Assembly (NCBI RefSeq): GCF_001695575.1
Contig: NZ_LUAX01000001.1
Location: 124,001-188,000 of the forward strand
Source of the DNA: Vibrio europaeus
GTDB taxonomy: Bacteria; Pseudomonadota; Gammaproteobacteria; Enterobacterales; Vibrionaceae
Direction: 5' to 3'
DNA length: 64,000 nucleotides
In this document: piece by piece, positions 37,647 through 47,206 of the stretch
Layout of the letters: each line of letters begins with the position of its first letter
How positions within the stretch are numbered: position 1 is the first letter of the stretch
Position numbers and translations under genes: made by a program
Notes under the pieces: generated by a model
Databases searched by the model: none
What the model saw: only the letters and a program-made list of their open reading frames with translations
Told to the model about the DNA's origin: nothing

Positions 37647-39329
37647 ATGAAGAAAACAAGCTATCTCGCTGCAATGGCCATGCTATCTGCGGCACCTACC
37701 TCTTGGGCGACGATGAATATCCAACCCGATCCTCAAAACCCTGCCGGTTATGTCGTTTCACGTGCTGATATCCAAACAGCAGAGAGTCAAAAGACGGCGG
37801 ATCCAATGTACCAAATCTGGTCTCAGGCGTTACGCACAGCACCTAACTCAGTTGTTGAAGCGATTGACTCTGGATTAGCAACCAACCCAGATAACGTAAA
37901 ACGGGCAGAACGTGTGTTCCCAAGAGCTGAATGGGATTTTCTGACTCATATGGCAGCACCGGAATACACCTATGCGCGCTTTTTGCGTGCGATTGGTAAG
38001 TTCCCTGCATTTTGTGCCGAATACACGGATGGGCGTGATTCTGATGCTATCTGTAAACGCTCGATCGTGACGGCCTTTGCGCACTTTGCGCAAGAAACGG
38101 GGGGCCACATCGCCAAAGATAATACCTCTGATAACCCGTTAGCGTTGGAAGAGTGGCAACAAGCACTAGTGCATGTGCGTGAAATGGGCTGGTCTGAAGG
38201 TCAGGAAGGCTACACGACCGGATGTGGACAAAATGACTGGCAGAACAAAAAATGGCCATGTGCTACAGGGCAGGGCTATTTTGGTCGTGGAGCTAAACAG
38301 CTGTCTTATCACTTCAACTATGGTGCATTCTCTGAAGTCATGTTTGATGGCGACGCGTCAGTGTTGCTCAACAATCCTGGGTTAGTTGCCGACTCTTGGT
38401 TAAACCTAGCTTCTGCGATTTGGTTCTTTTTAACGCCACAAGCACCTAAGCCAGCCATGCTGCATGTCATTGATAAAACATGGTCTCCGTCTCAGCGTGA
38501 AATTGACGCTGGTATTGGTTACGGTTTTGGTACCACTATCAACATTATTAACGGTGGCATTGAGTGTGGTGAGCAAAACAGAGACAAAGGTCAGCCAGTT
38601 AATCGTATTCGCTACTGGGAAGGTTTGTCGGCGCATTATCAGATTCCAATTGAAGCCGATGAAAAGAACACTTGCTGGCAGCAAACGCCTTACGGCAGTT
38701 TGAATCTTAATGGCGCAACGGATGTGCTTTACACCAACTGGGATGGTAACTGGAAATACTATGCAGACAGACCGGGTGGTTACTCGTTTGAGTGTGAACT
38801 GGTTGGTTTCCAGACTGCCTATTCTGCGCTAGTTCCGGGTGATTACGAGAAGTGTGTGACGAACCTCTACGGCTCACACGCTGGTTGGCCTGAAGTTCGT
38901 GTTGTCGACAAGTTAGATCCCGTTGATCCTAATCCAGACAATGGAACAGGTTGGAGCGCGACTAAGGTATATAACACGGGTGACCAAGTGACATACAAAG
39001 GGGCAACCTACAAAGCGAAATGGTGGACGCAAGGCGATGACCCAAGCTTAGGTGGCCCATGGGAGCTTGTAGCGGGCACACCAGAGCCGACGCCTAATCC
39101 TACTCCAGATCCAACCCCAACGCCTGACCCGCAGCCGACGCCAACTCCGGACCCAGAGCCAACACCAGATCCAAATACATTTATTCAATGGCAGCCGGGT
39201 GTTTCTCAAGTCGCGAATGGCGATAAAGTGACTTACAACGGTAAGTGTTTTATTGCCAAAAATGGCCCAGGAACGTGGGATACACCAACCCAAGCAAACT
39301 GGTTCTGGGACGAAATTTCTTGCCAGTAA
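37647..39329 (+). CDS. Secreted GH19 chitinase with two chitin-binding domains
   Basis: Hydrolyses chitin outside the cell. It has 560 residues. A signal peptide occupies about 1-21 (cleavage after WA). The GH19 catalytic domain has the general-acid glutamate in AHFAQETGGH (E150) and the substrate loop GRGAKQLSYHFNYG. A first CBM5/12-type domain (about 435-480, WSATKVYNTGDQVTYKGATYKAKWWTQG) is followed by a Pro/Thr/Asp-rich linker (PTPDPTPTP repeats, about 485-520). A second binding module of related type lies at the C-terminus. It has its own terminator. The gap upstream (37407-37646) holds a CAACTT/AAGTTG dyad near 37539-37563, a possible regulator site. Confidence 0.9.
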   Translation: MKKTSYLAAMAMLSAAPTSWATMNIQPDPQNPAGYVVSRADIQTAESQKTADPMYQIWSQALRTAPNSVVEAIDSGLATNPDNVKRAERVFPRAEWDFLTHMAAPEYTYARFLRAIGKFPAFCAEYTDGRDSDAICKRSIVTAFAHFAQETGGHIAKDNTSDNPLALEEWQQALVHVREMGWSEGQEGYTTGCGQNDWQNKKWPCATGQGYFGRGAKQLSYHFNYGAFSEVMFDGDASVLLNNPGLVADSWLNLASAIWFFLTPQAPKPAMLHVIDKTWSPSQREIDAGIGYGFGTTINIINGGIECGEQNRDKGQPVNRIRYWEGLSAHYQIPIEADEKNTCWQQTPYGSLNLNGATDVLYTNWDGNWKYYADRPGGYSFECELVGFQTAYSALVPGDYEKCVTNLYGSHAGWPEVRVVDKLDPVDPNPDNGTGWSATKVYNTGDQVTYKGATYKAKWWTQGDDPSLGGPWELVAGTPEPTPNPTPDPTPTPDPQPTPTPDPEPTPDPNTFIQWQPGVSQVANGDKVTYNGKCFIAKNGPGTWDTPTQANWFWDEISCQ

Positions 39330-39371
39330 ATTTTTAGGTTAACAGACCGTAAAACATAATAAATCGATTGA

Positions 39372-39405
39372 ATAGGCCCTGAAATAATTTCAGGGCCTAT
39401 TTTTT
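39372..39405 (+). terminator. Terminator after the chitinase gene
   Basis: ATAGGCCCTGAAA and TTTCAGGGCCTAT form a 13-bp stem around TAA, followed by TTTTT. Confidence 0.9.
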
Positions 39406-39537
39406 GTTTCTCGATGTTGTACGGATTTCACGTGTTTTACATTCCTTATCGGCACAAATACGGTCAAAGTTCTCACTTGATGATTTACGCAACCTTAGAT
39501 TGCGATTCCGAACACTATCTTTTTTATTGAACGTCAC

Positions 39538-39559
39538 TAAAATTTGCGCGTAAATTTTA
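39538..39559. promoter_or_regulatory. Inverted repeat upstream of satP
   Basis: TAAAATTT and AAATTTTA flank GCGCGT in a perfect dyad that ends 25 bases before the satP start. Its size and position fit an operator for a dimeric repressor or activator. The protein is unknown. Confidence 0.45.
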
Positions 39560-39584
39560 TTAACTTTTTTTAAAGGTGCGCAAA

Positions 39585-40181
39585 ATGTCAACAAAACTGG
39601 CAAACCCGGCTCCACTGGGCCTAATGGGTTTCGGTATGACAACCATCCTGCTAAACATCCACAATGCAGGTTTTTTCCCAATTGATTCAATGATCCTAGC
39701 AATGGGTATTTTCTATGGTGGTCTGAGCCAAGTTTTTGTCGGCATGATGTGTTTCAAGCGTGGTGATACTTTTGGTACTACGGCGTTTACTTCTTACGGC
39801 CTGTTCTGGCTAACACTGGTTGGAATTCTTGTTATGCCTTACATGGGGCTACCAGCAAGCCCAGCAAGCTTTATGGGTTGGTACCTAGCGCTATGGGGTA
39901 TTTTCACAGGCTTTATGTTTATTGGTTCACTGTGCTACCCAGTAGCAAAGCAAGTGGTATTTGGCTCACTAACAATCCTATTCTTCTTACTGGCAGCGCG
40001 TGATTTCACTGGAAGCCAGCTTATCGGCACTATTGCTGGTTTTGAAGGGATCTTCTGTGGCGCGAGTGCGATTTACTTCGCTATGGCACAAGTACTAAAC
40101 AACGAATACGGTCGTACTATTTTGCCAATTGGTGAGAAGAAGTCAGTCCAAGACATGCCGCTAGAACAGGTAGCTGCATAA
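39585..40181 (+). CDS. satP: Acetate/succinate-proton symporter SatP (GPR1/FUN34/YaaH family)
   Basis: Inner-membrane transporter for acetate and succinate, 198 residues with six predicted membrane segments. The family signature [14 protein letters not shown] is at residues about 6-19. Start ATG 39585 lies 7 bases after AAAGG; a GTG at 39576 overlaps that site. It is monocistronic, with a dyad upstream and a terminator downstream. Confidence 0.88.
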   Translation: MSTKLANPAPLGLMGFGMTTILLNIHNAGFFPIDSMILAMGIFYGGLSQVFVGMMCFKRGDTFGTTAFTSYGLFWLTLVGILVMPYMGLPASPASFMGWYLALWGIFTGFMFIGSLCYPVAKQVVFGSLTILFFLLAARDFTGSQLIGTIAGFEGIFCGASAIYFAMAQVLNNEYGRTILPIGEKKSVQDMPLEQVAA

Positions 40182-40270
40182 TTAAAAGAATTTGGTTGAT
40201 GGTGTGCCTGAAGCAACATTGACTAAACCTAAGTTATCTAACTTAGTAAATTTTTGGGAACGATAAGATG

Positions 40271-40303
40271 AAAGGGGTTAGCCATTGGCTAACCCCTTTT
40301 TTT
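40271..40303. terminator. Terminator between satP and the alanine symporter gene
   Basis: AAAGGGGTTAGCC pairs with GGCTAACCCCTTT around ATT, followed by a T-run on the plus strand. It may serve both convergent genes. Confidence 0.9.
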
Positions 40304-40340
40304 ACCACTGCATTTTCTTATTTTTTATAGCGTGTCGCTA

Positions 40341-41879
40341 TTAGGTTGAAGGTTGTTCAACCGGTTTAGACTCAGTTTCAGCCGAAGGCTCTTTGCCTGT
40401 CTTACGGCGGTACTTGTCTTCCCAGTAGTCAGCACCTTTGATGCCTAGTTTTACTGGGTTGAACGTGTACTCTGTAACACCTTGTTTTTGCTGCTCTTCA
40501 TAATCATTCAGAGCTTTCAAAGCGGGCTTAGACATGAAGAAGATGATTAGGATACCAACGATGTTTAGCCACGCCATTAGACCTACACCTACGTCACCCA
40601 TTGCCCATGCAAGGTTTGCTGTCTTAACTGTACCGTAGAACACGACTGCGATTAGTGCCACTTTTAGTAGGAACATCAGGCCATTAACTTTGACGTGGCG
40701 ACGAATGTAAGCCACGTTAGTTTCTGCGATGTAGTAGTAAGCAAGAATCGTAGTAAATGCGAAGAAGAACAGTGCGATTGCGATGAATGGTTTACCAATG
40801 CCTGGTAGCGCGCTTTCGATCGCCATCTGAGTGAATACAGGGCCGTTTGCAGCAATATCAGCAGCAACGTTCTGTACTAGGAATCCTTCAGCGCCATGAA
40901 CGTTGTATGCACCAGTGATGATGATCATAAATGCAGTTGCAGAACATACTAGTAGTGTATCGATGTAGATAGAGAACGACTGTACTAGACCTTGCTGCGC
41001 AGGGTGATCAACGCTCGCTGCTGCCGCTGCGTGAGGACCAGTACCTTGGCCTGCTTCGTTTGAGTAAACACCACGTTTAACACCCCAACCGATAGCAGCA
41101 CCAACACCTGCCATAGGTGTGAATGCATCGCCAATGATCATAGAGAATACGCGTGGTACTTCACCGATGTTGAGAAGGATGATGATGAACGCCGTGACGA
41201 TGTATGCAAGCGCCATGAAAGGAACAACAATCTGGGTGAAGTTAGCAATACGTTTAACGCCACCGAAGATGATAAACGCTAGGATGACTGAAATCAGTGT
41301 ACCCGTGAAGATCTTCGCAAAGCTGAATGTACCGATAGCTGTTTCAATCATTTCACCAGAACCGAATGCTGCTTCAACCGCATTACCGATACTGTTTGAC
41401 TGAACGCCAGGTAGTAGGAAACCACAAGCAAAGATAGTCGCGATTGCGAAGATCCATGCGTACCAAGTTTGACCCATTGCTTTTTCAATGTAGTAAGCCG
41501 GACCACCACGGAACTGACCTTCGTCTTCTTCCTTGTAGATCTGTGCCAGTGTCGACTCTGCGTACGCTGTCGCTGCGCCAAAGAAGGCAACAACCCACAT
41601 CCAGAATACTGCGCCAGGACCACCAAAACCGATAGCCGCCGCAACACCTGCAATGTTACCTGTACCCACACGACCAGATAGCGAAACCGCTAGTGCCTGG
41701 AAAGATGAGATACCCTTCGTAGAACTTTTCCCTGAAAGAAGTAAACGCCACATTTCACTAAAGTGACGAACTTGAACAAATCGAGTCATGATCGAATAGA
41801 ACAAACCAGCGCCAAGGCAAAGGTAAATCAATACCGGGCTCCAGATAATGCCATTCAGAAAATCAACTAATGACTGCAT
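40341..41879 (-). CDS. Sodium:alanine/glycine symporter (AGCS family)
   Basis: Imports alanine or glycine with Na+, 512 residues with about ten to eleven membrane segments. Characteristic AGCS stretches are ALAVSLSGRVGTGNIAGVAAAIGFGGPGAVFWMW near residues 63-97 and GVKRGVYSNEAGQGTGPHAAAAA in the middle. The C-terminus is a hydrophilic tail. It is the next gene on the same strand after dadA but is separated from it by 314 bases. No glycine riboswitch is visible upstream, unlike some Vibrio AGCS genes. Confidence 0.92.
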   Translation of the reverse strand: MQSLVDFLNGIIWSPVLIYLCLGAGLFYSIMTRFVQVRHFSEMWRLLLSGKSSTKGISSFQALAVSLSGRVGTGNIAGVAAAIGFGGPGAVFWMWVVAFFGAATAYAESTLAQIYKEEDEGQFRGGPAYYIEKAMGQTWYAWIFAIATIFACGFLLPGVQSNSIGNAVEAAFGSGEMIETAIGTFSFAKIFTGTLISVILAFIIFGGVKRIANFTQIVVPFMALAYIVTAFIIILLNIGEVPRVFSMIIGDAFTPMAGVGAAIGWGVKRGVYSNEAGQGTGPHAAAAASVDHPAQQGLVQSFSIYIDTLLVCSATAFMIIITGAYNVHGAEGFLVQNVAADIAANGPVFTQMAIESALPGIGKPFIAIALFFFAFTTILAYYYIAETNVAYIRRHVKVNGLMFLLKVALIAVVFYGTVKTANLAWAMGDVGVGLMAWLNIVGILIIFFMSKPALKALNDYEEQQKQGVTEYTFNPVKLGIKGADYWEDKYRRKTGKEPSAETESKPVEQPST

Positions 41880-42193
41880 AAGTATTTTCCCTGTTTTGTT
41901 TTATAGTGGTTGTTTTCTGAACAGGATATTACCCTTTCTGTAATGTAATTGTTAATTTATTTATTTGTTAGTGTTAATTAGCGTGACCCAAAACACAAAG
42001 TGCTAAAAAATTGTTAAATAGTAGCGATTGATTACTTACTGAGCTTCAATTGGAACGCTATATGGTCGAATGGGGAGGTTTGGTGGTGGTTTATACGTAC
42101 GACAAATAACCCAGATACGTTGCTATATATTTTGTTAATAGAACGTAAATGAGTTAATTGTGTTGACTCGAAAGGTACGGTTTAGCTTAGCTT
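41880..42193. promoter_or_regulatory. Gap between dadA and the AGCS gene: possible ArcA-type repeats
   Basis: AT-rich and without a gene. GTTAA at 41951 and 41973, with GTTAG at 41967, are spaced as two helical turns (22 bases), reminiscent of ArcA-type direct repeats. I searched by eye for a glycine riboswitch and did not find the conserved core. The AGCS promoter should lie here. Confidence 0.3.
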
Positions 42194-43444
42194 TTAGGCA
42201 TACCTCTCCATACTGAGCTCCGAAAGAGGCTTCTGACCGCTTGATGCCATCAACTCAGCTAAGATATCGGCTGAACCACACGCCATCGTCCAGCCTAATG
42301 TTCCATGCCCTGTGTTGGTGAACAAATTACTAAACTTTGTTTGGCCTATGATTGGCGTTCCATCCGGTGTCATGGGGCGAAATCCTGTCCAGTACTCAGC
42401 CTGAGAGAAATCAACGCCTTGTGGGAATAAGTTACTGACGACGTGGTTCAGTGTTGCGAGGCGCCTGTCAGGTAAGGCAGGATCAAACCCTGCCAACTCT
42501 GCAGTGCCCGCGACACGGATCCTTTGGTCAAAGCGGGTCAGTGCCACTTTATAGGTTTCATCCATAATGGTGGACGAAGGGGCTTGCTGCTCGTTAGTGA
42601 CTGGCAGGGTCAATGAGTAGCCCTTAACCGGATAAACCGGAATATCGATACCGATCGGGTTAAGTAACGCTTTCGAGTAACTGCCTAGCGCGACTACAAA
42701 CTGATCGGCACTTAACGTTCCTTGAGTGGTTTTAACGCCCACCACCTTACTGCCTTCAGTCAGCAGAGCCTCAACATCGGTGTTAAACAGAAACTCAACC
42801 CCAGCTTGATCTGCCATCTTATGTAGCTGTTGGCAAAACAGATAGCAATCTCCGGTTTCGTCATCAGGTAGGTAAAGCCCACCAACCAACTCACCTTGCA
42901 TATTGGCAAGTCCCGGTTCTTGATTGAGGCATTGCTTGGCATCGAGTAATTTGAACTGGGTGCCACTCTCTTCTAGCAGCGCCATATCTTTTTCTACGGC
43001 TTTAAGCTGGGCAGAAGTGCGGAATATTTGCAGCGTGCCTTGAGTGCGCCCTTGGTAATCTAGCTCAAACTGTTGGTTTAACGCGGCTAAACACTCACGG
43101 CTACGATTGGCGATGGTAAGCATGCGAGATTTGTTAACGCGGTACTTATCCAACTGGCAATTGCTGAGCATTTGACTCGCCCAGTGGATCAAATCAGGGC
43201 TGAGAGAGGGCTTAATTTTCAGCGGGGCATGTTGTTCAAATAGCCACTTAATGGCTTTAGTAGGAATGCCGGGCGCTGCCCAAGGCGAAGAGTAACCATA
43301 TGAGATTTGGCCTGCATTGGCAAAGCTGGTTTCTTCTCCCGCTTTAGCTTGTCTGTCTATCACAGTGACATCGAATCCAGCTTGATTTAAGTACCAAGCA
43401 CTGGTTAATCCGATGACCCCACTCCCTAAAACAATAACCTCCAC
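42194..43444 (-). CDS. dadA: D-amino acid dehydrogenase small subunit
   Basis: FAD enzyme that oxidises D-alanine and other D-amino acids to keto acids, feeding the respiratory chain. It has 416 residues. The FAD motif VIVLGSGVIGLTSAWYL is at the N-terminus. SFANAGQISYGYSSPWAAPG (about 41-60) and C-terminal GFRPMTPDGTPIIG and TGHGTLGWTMACGS are diagnostic. It is divergent from a LysR-type gene 104 bases away and upstream of an alanine symporter on the same strand. Confidence 0.93.
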   Translation of the reverse strand: MEVIVLGSGVIGLTSAWYLNQAGFDVTVIDRQAKAGEETSFANAGQISYGYSSPWAAPGIPTKAIKWLFEQHAPLKIKPSLSPDLIHWASQMLSNCQLDKYRVNKSRMLTIANRSRECLAALNQQFELDYQGRTQGTLQIFRTSAQLKAVEKDMALLEESGTQFKLLDAKQCLNQEPGLANMQGELVGGLYLPDDETGDCYLFCQQLHKMADQAGVEFLFNTDVEALLTEGSKVVGVKTTQGTLSADQFVVALGSYSKALLNPIGIDIPVYPVKGYSLTLPVTNEQQAPSSTIMDETYKVALTRFDQRIRVAGTAELAGFDPALPDRRLATLNHVVSNLFPQGVDFSQAEYWTGFRPMTPDGTPIIGQTKFSNLFTNTGHGTLGWTMACGSADILAELMASSGQKPLSELSMERYA

Positions 43445-43548
43445 GTACGCTACTCACAGTTTGAAATTTTGCTAAGGATGAATAATTTACATCTGCTTAA
43501 CAATCGATAAGAATTGATATTAGGTTTTAGTTTTTCTAAAGGCTTAAT

Positions 43549-44433
43549 ATGAAATCGACCTTGCTGCACGGGGTGAATTTGATCTGCATTGTTGCTCGGC
43601 ACCAGAGCTTAACGAGCGCAGCTAAAGAGCTGAACCTTACACTCGGGGCTGTCAGCCAACAACTTCAGCAGATTGAACAACGGTTAGGGTTTAGTGTATT
43701 TGAACGTCATGCTCGTGGAATCCGATTAACAGAACAAGGTAAGAAACTGGTTGATGCGACTAGCCATCATCTGGCTTCGATTGAAGAAAATGTCTTTCAG
43801 CTGACGCAGGTTTCAGAGCGCAAGCAGATCCGCCTCAAACTAACGCCTTCTTTTGCCTTTAAATGGCTTGTGCCAAGACTAGAAAACTTCCACAAACAGT
43901 ATCCAGACATACAAATTCATACCTTTGCAGAAGGGGCGCTCGTTGACAGTGACAAGCGCAACTTCGATATTGCGATTGATTACGGGCCGCTCCCTTACAA
44001 GCACTCAGATGCTGAACTGCTGATGGAGGAGTCGCTGATTGCGGTCATGAGTCGTGACTACTTGCGCTCACATCCGCAGTTAACGGAAGGAAATACTGAG
44101 TGGCAACAGGTGACGCTATTGCATGATGTTATGCCTTGGCATGGTGCGGCGAAAGATTATGAATGGGTCTATTGGGCGTCTCAGCAGCAGCTAGATTTTG
44201 AAACCAATCGCGGCCATTTTTTTAATCGTACCGACATGGCGATGTCAGCAGCAGAGGCCGGAGTAGGGATAGCGCTAGCAAGGGTGGCTCTATTAGGTGA
44301 TGAGATTGAACAGGGGAAATTGGTTGCGCCTTTTCCCGCTATCGAAGCCAATGCGGGCTATTTCGTTCTCACTCATATCGATGATCCTTACACACGTTTG
44401 TTCAAACAATGGTTGAGGGAGCAGGTCAACTAA
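43549..44433 (+). CDS. LysR-family regulator, divergent from dadA
   Basis: DNA-binding regulator, 294 residues. The N-terminal winged helix (about 1-65) includes SLTSAAKELNLTLGAVSQQLQQIEQRLGFSVFERHARG. The effector domain follows with the GcvA-like ending. Its position back-to-back with dadA suggests that it controls D-amino-acid oxidation in response to an amino acid. This is inference from context. Confidence 0.88.
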   Translation: MKSTLLHGVNLICIVARHQSLTSAAKELNLTLGAVSQQLQQIEQRLGFSVFERHARGIRLTEQGKKLVDATSHHLASIEENVFQLTQVSERKQIRLKLTPSFAFKWLVPRLENFHKQYPDIQIHTFAEGALVDSDKRNFDIAIDYGPLPYKHSDAELLMEESLIAVMSRDYLRSHPQLTEGNTEWQQVTLLHDVMPWHGAAKDYEWVYWASQQQLDFETNRGHFFNRTDMAMSAAEAGVGIALARVALLGDEIEQGKLVAPFPAIEANAGYFVLTHIDDPYTRLFKQWLREQVN

Positions 44434-44577
44434 ATTTCTTACGTAAAGTCAGTCATTAAGCCTAAGTGTTATTAATTAAATTATAAATAACAATGGCGCG
44501 ACCATATGCACCCACTACACTTAGTAATGTGTCTATGTTGGCTTCTGCCGAGATAGATAATGTTAGGGGCAGCGCAT

Positions 44578-45555
44578 ATGGAATCTCACCAAGGCAAATG
44601 CAGCTATCAAAATCCTGATGGCTGGTGCTGCGATCAACCGTGTGGGGAGTCAGGTTTGTGTTACTGGCATGACCCAAAAGTCGATAAAAGCAAAGATGAT
44701 ATAAAAGACCAGGTTGAAGAATGGGCCGCAGCGGGTAAACCTTTAGACGGATTTCAGTTGGCAAAAACAAACCTCGAAGACATAGATTTAGTAAACCGAG
44801 GCTGTAAAGAAGGTTATCTATGTCGAGATGTTGATTTTTATCGAGCAAACTTAACCGATGCTCACTTTTTTGGCTTAGATTTACGTGGCTCATCTTTGAT
44901 GAAAGCCAAGCTGATTGGCGCGAATTTACATTGTGCCAAGTTAGACAATTGCAACTTACTTGGGGCAGAGCTTTCTCGGGCCAAGTTAGAAAATATCGAG
45001 TGGGGTGGTTGTTTAAAGCAAGAGCTTGAAGCGAAAAAAGCGATGAAGCAGAGGGACCGAAAGAAGTCGGTCATGTTGTGTCAGGAAGCGGAAGAGGTGT
45101 GTCGTAACATTCGCAAGCAATGCGAGAAGCAGGGTTTGTTTGAAATGGCGGGGGATTTCTTTAAGCGTGAAATGCGCTATCGGCGCTATCAAATGCCACT
45201 GCTCAGTTTGAAACGAATGATCTCAAAGTTGGTGGATGTCTTTTGTGGTTATGGTGAAGATCCTATTCGGGTCGTGGGCTTCTCTATCTTCTTGATACTG
45301 GTCTGTGCGTTGGCCTATTTCTTTTTAGATACCACAGGTGCTCATCCTATATATGAAGGAGTCACGGGGTGGAAGTTCTATGCTTTGGAGTTTTTTAATT
45401 CACTCTATTTCAGCGTCGTGACTTTTACCACTTTGGGTTATGGGGATATATCGCCCGTCGGGGTAGCGAGGTTTATCGCTGCCTGCGAAGCTTTCTTAGG
45501 CAGCTTTACCATGGCGCTATTTGTGGTGGTATTCGTTAAGAAAATGACTCGATGA
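44578..45555 (+). CDS. Zinc-finger-like / pentapeptide-repeat / two-TM K+ channel fusion
   Basis: A 325-residue multidomain protein. Residues about 5-32 form a Cys/His cluster (CSYQNPDGWCCDQP...GLCYWHDP) that looks metal-binding. Residues about 80-140 are pentapeptide repeats of the A(D/N)Lxx type (RANLTDAHFFGLDLRGSSL). A charged helical stretch follows. The C-terminal third has two membrane segments around a pore helix with selectivity filter TTLGYGD, as in Ion_trans_2 potassium channels. Start ATG 44578 has AGGGG upstream. The gating ligand is unknown. It stands alone. Confidence 0.85.
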   Translation: MESHQGKCSYQNPDGWCCDQPCGESGLCYWHDPKVDKSKDDIKDQVEEWAAAGKPLDGFQLAKTNLEDIDLVNRGCKEGYLCRDVDFYRANLTDAHFFGLDLRGSSLMKAKLIGANLHCAKLDNCNLLGAELSRAKLENIEWGGCLKQELEAKKAMKQRDRKKSVMLCQEAEEVCRNIRKQCEKQGLFEMAGDFFKREMRYRRYQMPLLSLKRMISKLVDVFCGYGEDPIRVVGFSIFLILVCALAYFFLDTTGAHPIYEGVTGWKFYALEFFNSLYFSVVTFTTLGYGDISPVGVARFIAACEAFLGSFTMALFVVVFVKKMTR

Positions 45556-45560
45556 GATGA

Positions 45561-46100
45561 CTATGTTATCTCGTAATCGCTATCTAGCCAGTCAGAGAGG
45601 ATTATTTGATCGTCTTTGTACTGGTTAGAAAAGTGCTCAATCAAAGCAGCAAGATGCTCGCCCGTGTCACACATGGTGTCGGCAACTAGATCTTCAGAGA
45701 CGGTAATCGCGCCGCCTTGAGGGGTAGCATTTATCGCTACCTGCACAGGGACAATGAACTTCGGCTTACTTTCAATATGACATTCTTTCAGTCGCCTAGC
45801 TTGCTGGTGGATATTGGCTTTTAACTCTTCATTATATTTTTCGCTATCAAGGTCAATGACGAGAGGGAAAACCAAACCGCGATAAAGAATCACAACCTCG
45901 ATATCCAATTTAGAATCTGCTTGCGATAAACCCAAAACAATATCACCCGCCAAATGGGGCAGTTGATTGAACTGCTGTTTAAGTAGGTCAATTTTTGTCT
46001 GCCAATCGGCAATCGAGTGTGAAAGCTGCACGCAGATGTCTGAGCTTTCAGATTGGACAAAATCGAGAATGGAAGCGAAATATTGGGCTTGTAAAGTCAT
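45561..46100 (-). CDS. Hypothetical protein, 179 residues
   Basis: I do not recognise this gene. The protein is cytoplasmic, acidic, and has no signal or membrane segment. A central beta-rich stretch (IEVVILYRGLVFPLVIDLD, about 68-86) resembles strands of nuclease-like folds, but no full catalytic motif is visible. It is convergent with the channel gene, 5 bases apart. Codon use matches its neighbours, so it is likely real. Confidence 0.65.
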   Translation of the reverse strand: MTLQAQYFASILDFVQSESSDICVQLSHSIADWQTKIDLLKQQFNQLPHLAGDIVLGLSQADSKLDIEVVILYRGLVFPLVIDLDSEKYNEELKANIHQQARRLKECHIESKPKFIVPVQVAINATPQGGAITVSEDLVADTMCDTGEHLAALIEHFSNQYKDDQIILSDWLDSDYEIT

Positions 46101-46200
46101 CTTGGTTTATAGGCAAATAAGCGAAAAGCAGAGGCTAACCAAGATAGTAGGGTGATGCTAGCGAGTTATCTGAATTGTTTGAACTTAGTGTCGCGGAAAA

Positions 46201-46233
46201 CAAAAAGGGTCACCCGAGGGTAACCCTTTTTGT
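46201..46233. terminator. Bidirectional terminator
   Basis: CAAAAAGGGT pairs with ACCCTTTTTG, with an inner CACCC/GGGTA loop. It ends the DUF3581 gene on the minus strand. Confidence 0.82.
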
Positions 46234-46248
46234 AGAAATTATTGCGGA

Positions 46249-46986
46249 TTAAGCAGCTTTAGCAAACTCGGCTAAGAAGCACTCTTTGCGCGCATTAAAA
46301 CGCTCGACTAGATCGTCAACTGCGTCTTGGTCATAAGGTTTCAAGCCACTTGCCACCATGCGCTTAATGCCTTTGCCAACCACTTCGCCATCTTCTTTAA
46401 AGCTGAAGTTTAGTGTGACAACACCACGCTTGCCTTCTACGTCAAAGGTCGCGCCAGCAAACTCAACTTCAGGGTGAGTCAGATCAAGGCGATCAAACTC
46501 CACTTCCATGCTTTCGTAAATCACGAGTGGACGTTGGCAGTTAATCATCATCTGCGCTTCTTCCATTAGCGGCACCATGATGTGAGGGAAGTTCATGCCA
46601 GAGAACTGAACATAGCTAGTGACAACGTGTTCAATAAATGCGGTATCTTGGCTGGTTTCACCTTCACGCGACATGTGTAAGTACTCTTTAGCGTTGTCAT
46701 CGACTAACGCGCTTTCTTTCTCACACTTGTTCTCAATTGATAGCGAAATTCCGTCGTTAACCATGCCAGAGAAGTCAAAGCGCATTTTTTGGCTAATGCC
46801 TTCTTTGCTTAGCAATACCGCAAATAGCAGATCGCCCGGTACGCAGAAGCGTTTGTTGTCTTCATCATGGATAGGGTTAAAGTCACCCGCGACCTTCTTA
46901 GCAAAGTGGCTTGCTTGCTGGCGAGTGAACTGGAACTGGTTGTTATCTTGTGAAAAATACGGTGTCAGAAACATACTTTTATTCAT
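46249..46986 (-). CDS. DUF3581 family protein, hot-dog/MaoC-like
   Basis: A 245-residue protein matching DUF3581 of vibrios and Shewanella. Residues about 24-40 read ASHFAKKVAGDFNPIHDED, which has the GDxNPIH form of MaoC-type hydratases, so a hot-dog fold and acyl-thioester substrate are plausible. The start is ATG 46986 (MNKSMFLTPYFSQD). A longer frame to 47121 has no family support. The substrate is unknown. Confidence 0.75.
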   Translation of the reverse strand: MNKSMFLTPYFSQDNNQFQFTRQQASHFAKKVAGDFNPIHDEDNKRFCVPGDLLFAVLLSKEGISQKMRFDFSGMVNDGISLSIENKCEKESALVDDNAKEYLHMSREGETSQDTAFIEHVVTSYVQFSGMNFPHIMVPLMEEAQMMINCQRPLVIYESMEVEFDRLDLTHPEVEFAGATFDVEGKRGVVTLNFSFKEDGEVVGKGIKRMVASGLKPYDQDAVDDLVERFNARKECFLAEFAKAA

Positions 46987-47206
46987 GTGGCTATAACTGC
47001 CGCGCAGTATACATGAAGCTATGCAATTAAATGGTCTATCCAGATGATCTTGACCAAAGCTTAACCTTTGCAATGAAAGTGGCTTTGAAAATAATGCGCC
47101 TCTGAATGTGAATGAATCCACATATTTGCGTAATTAATAAACAAGTTAGTGATGATTGCTGATATGACAATACACATAATTCACGTTACTCACGCAAGGA
47201 AGGCAC

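Noticed and set aside
41880..42193. Glycine riboswitch upstream of the Na+/alanine symporter
   Set aside because: Some Vibrio AGCS genes have one, but the conserved cores are not visible on the minus strand here.
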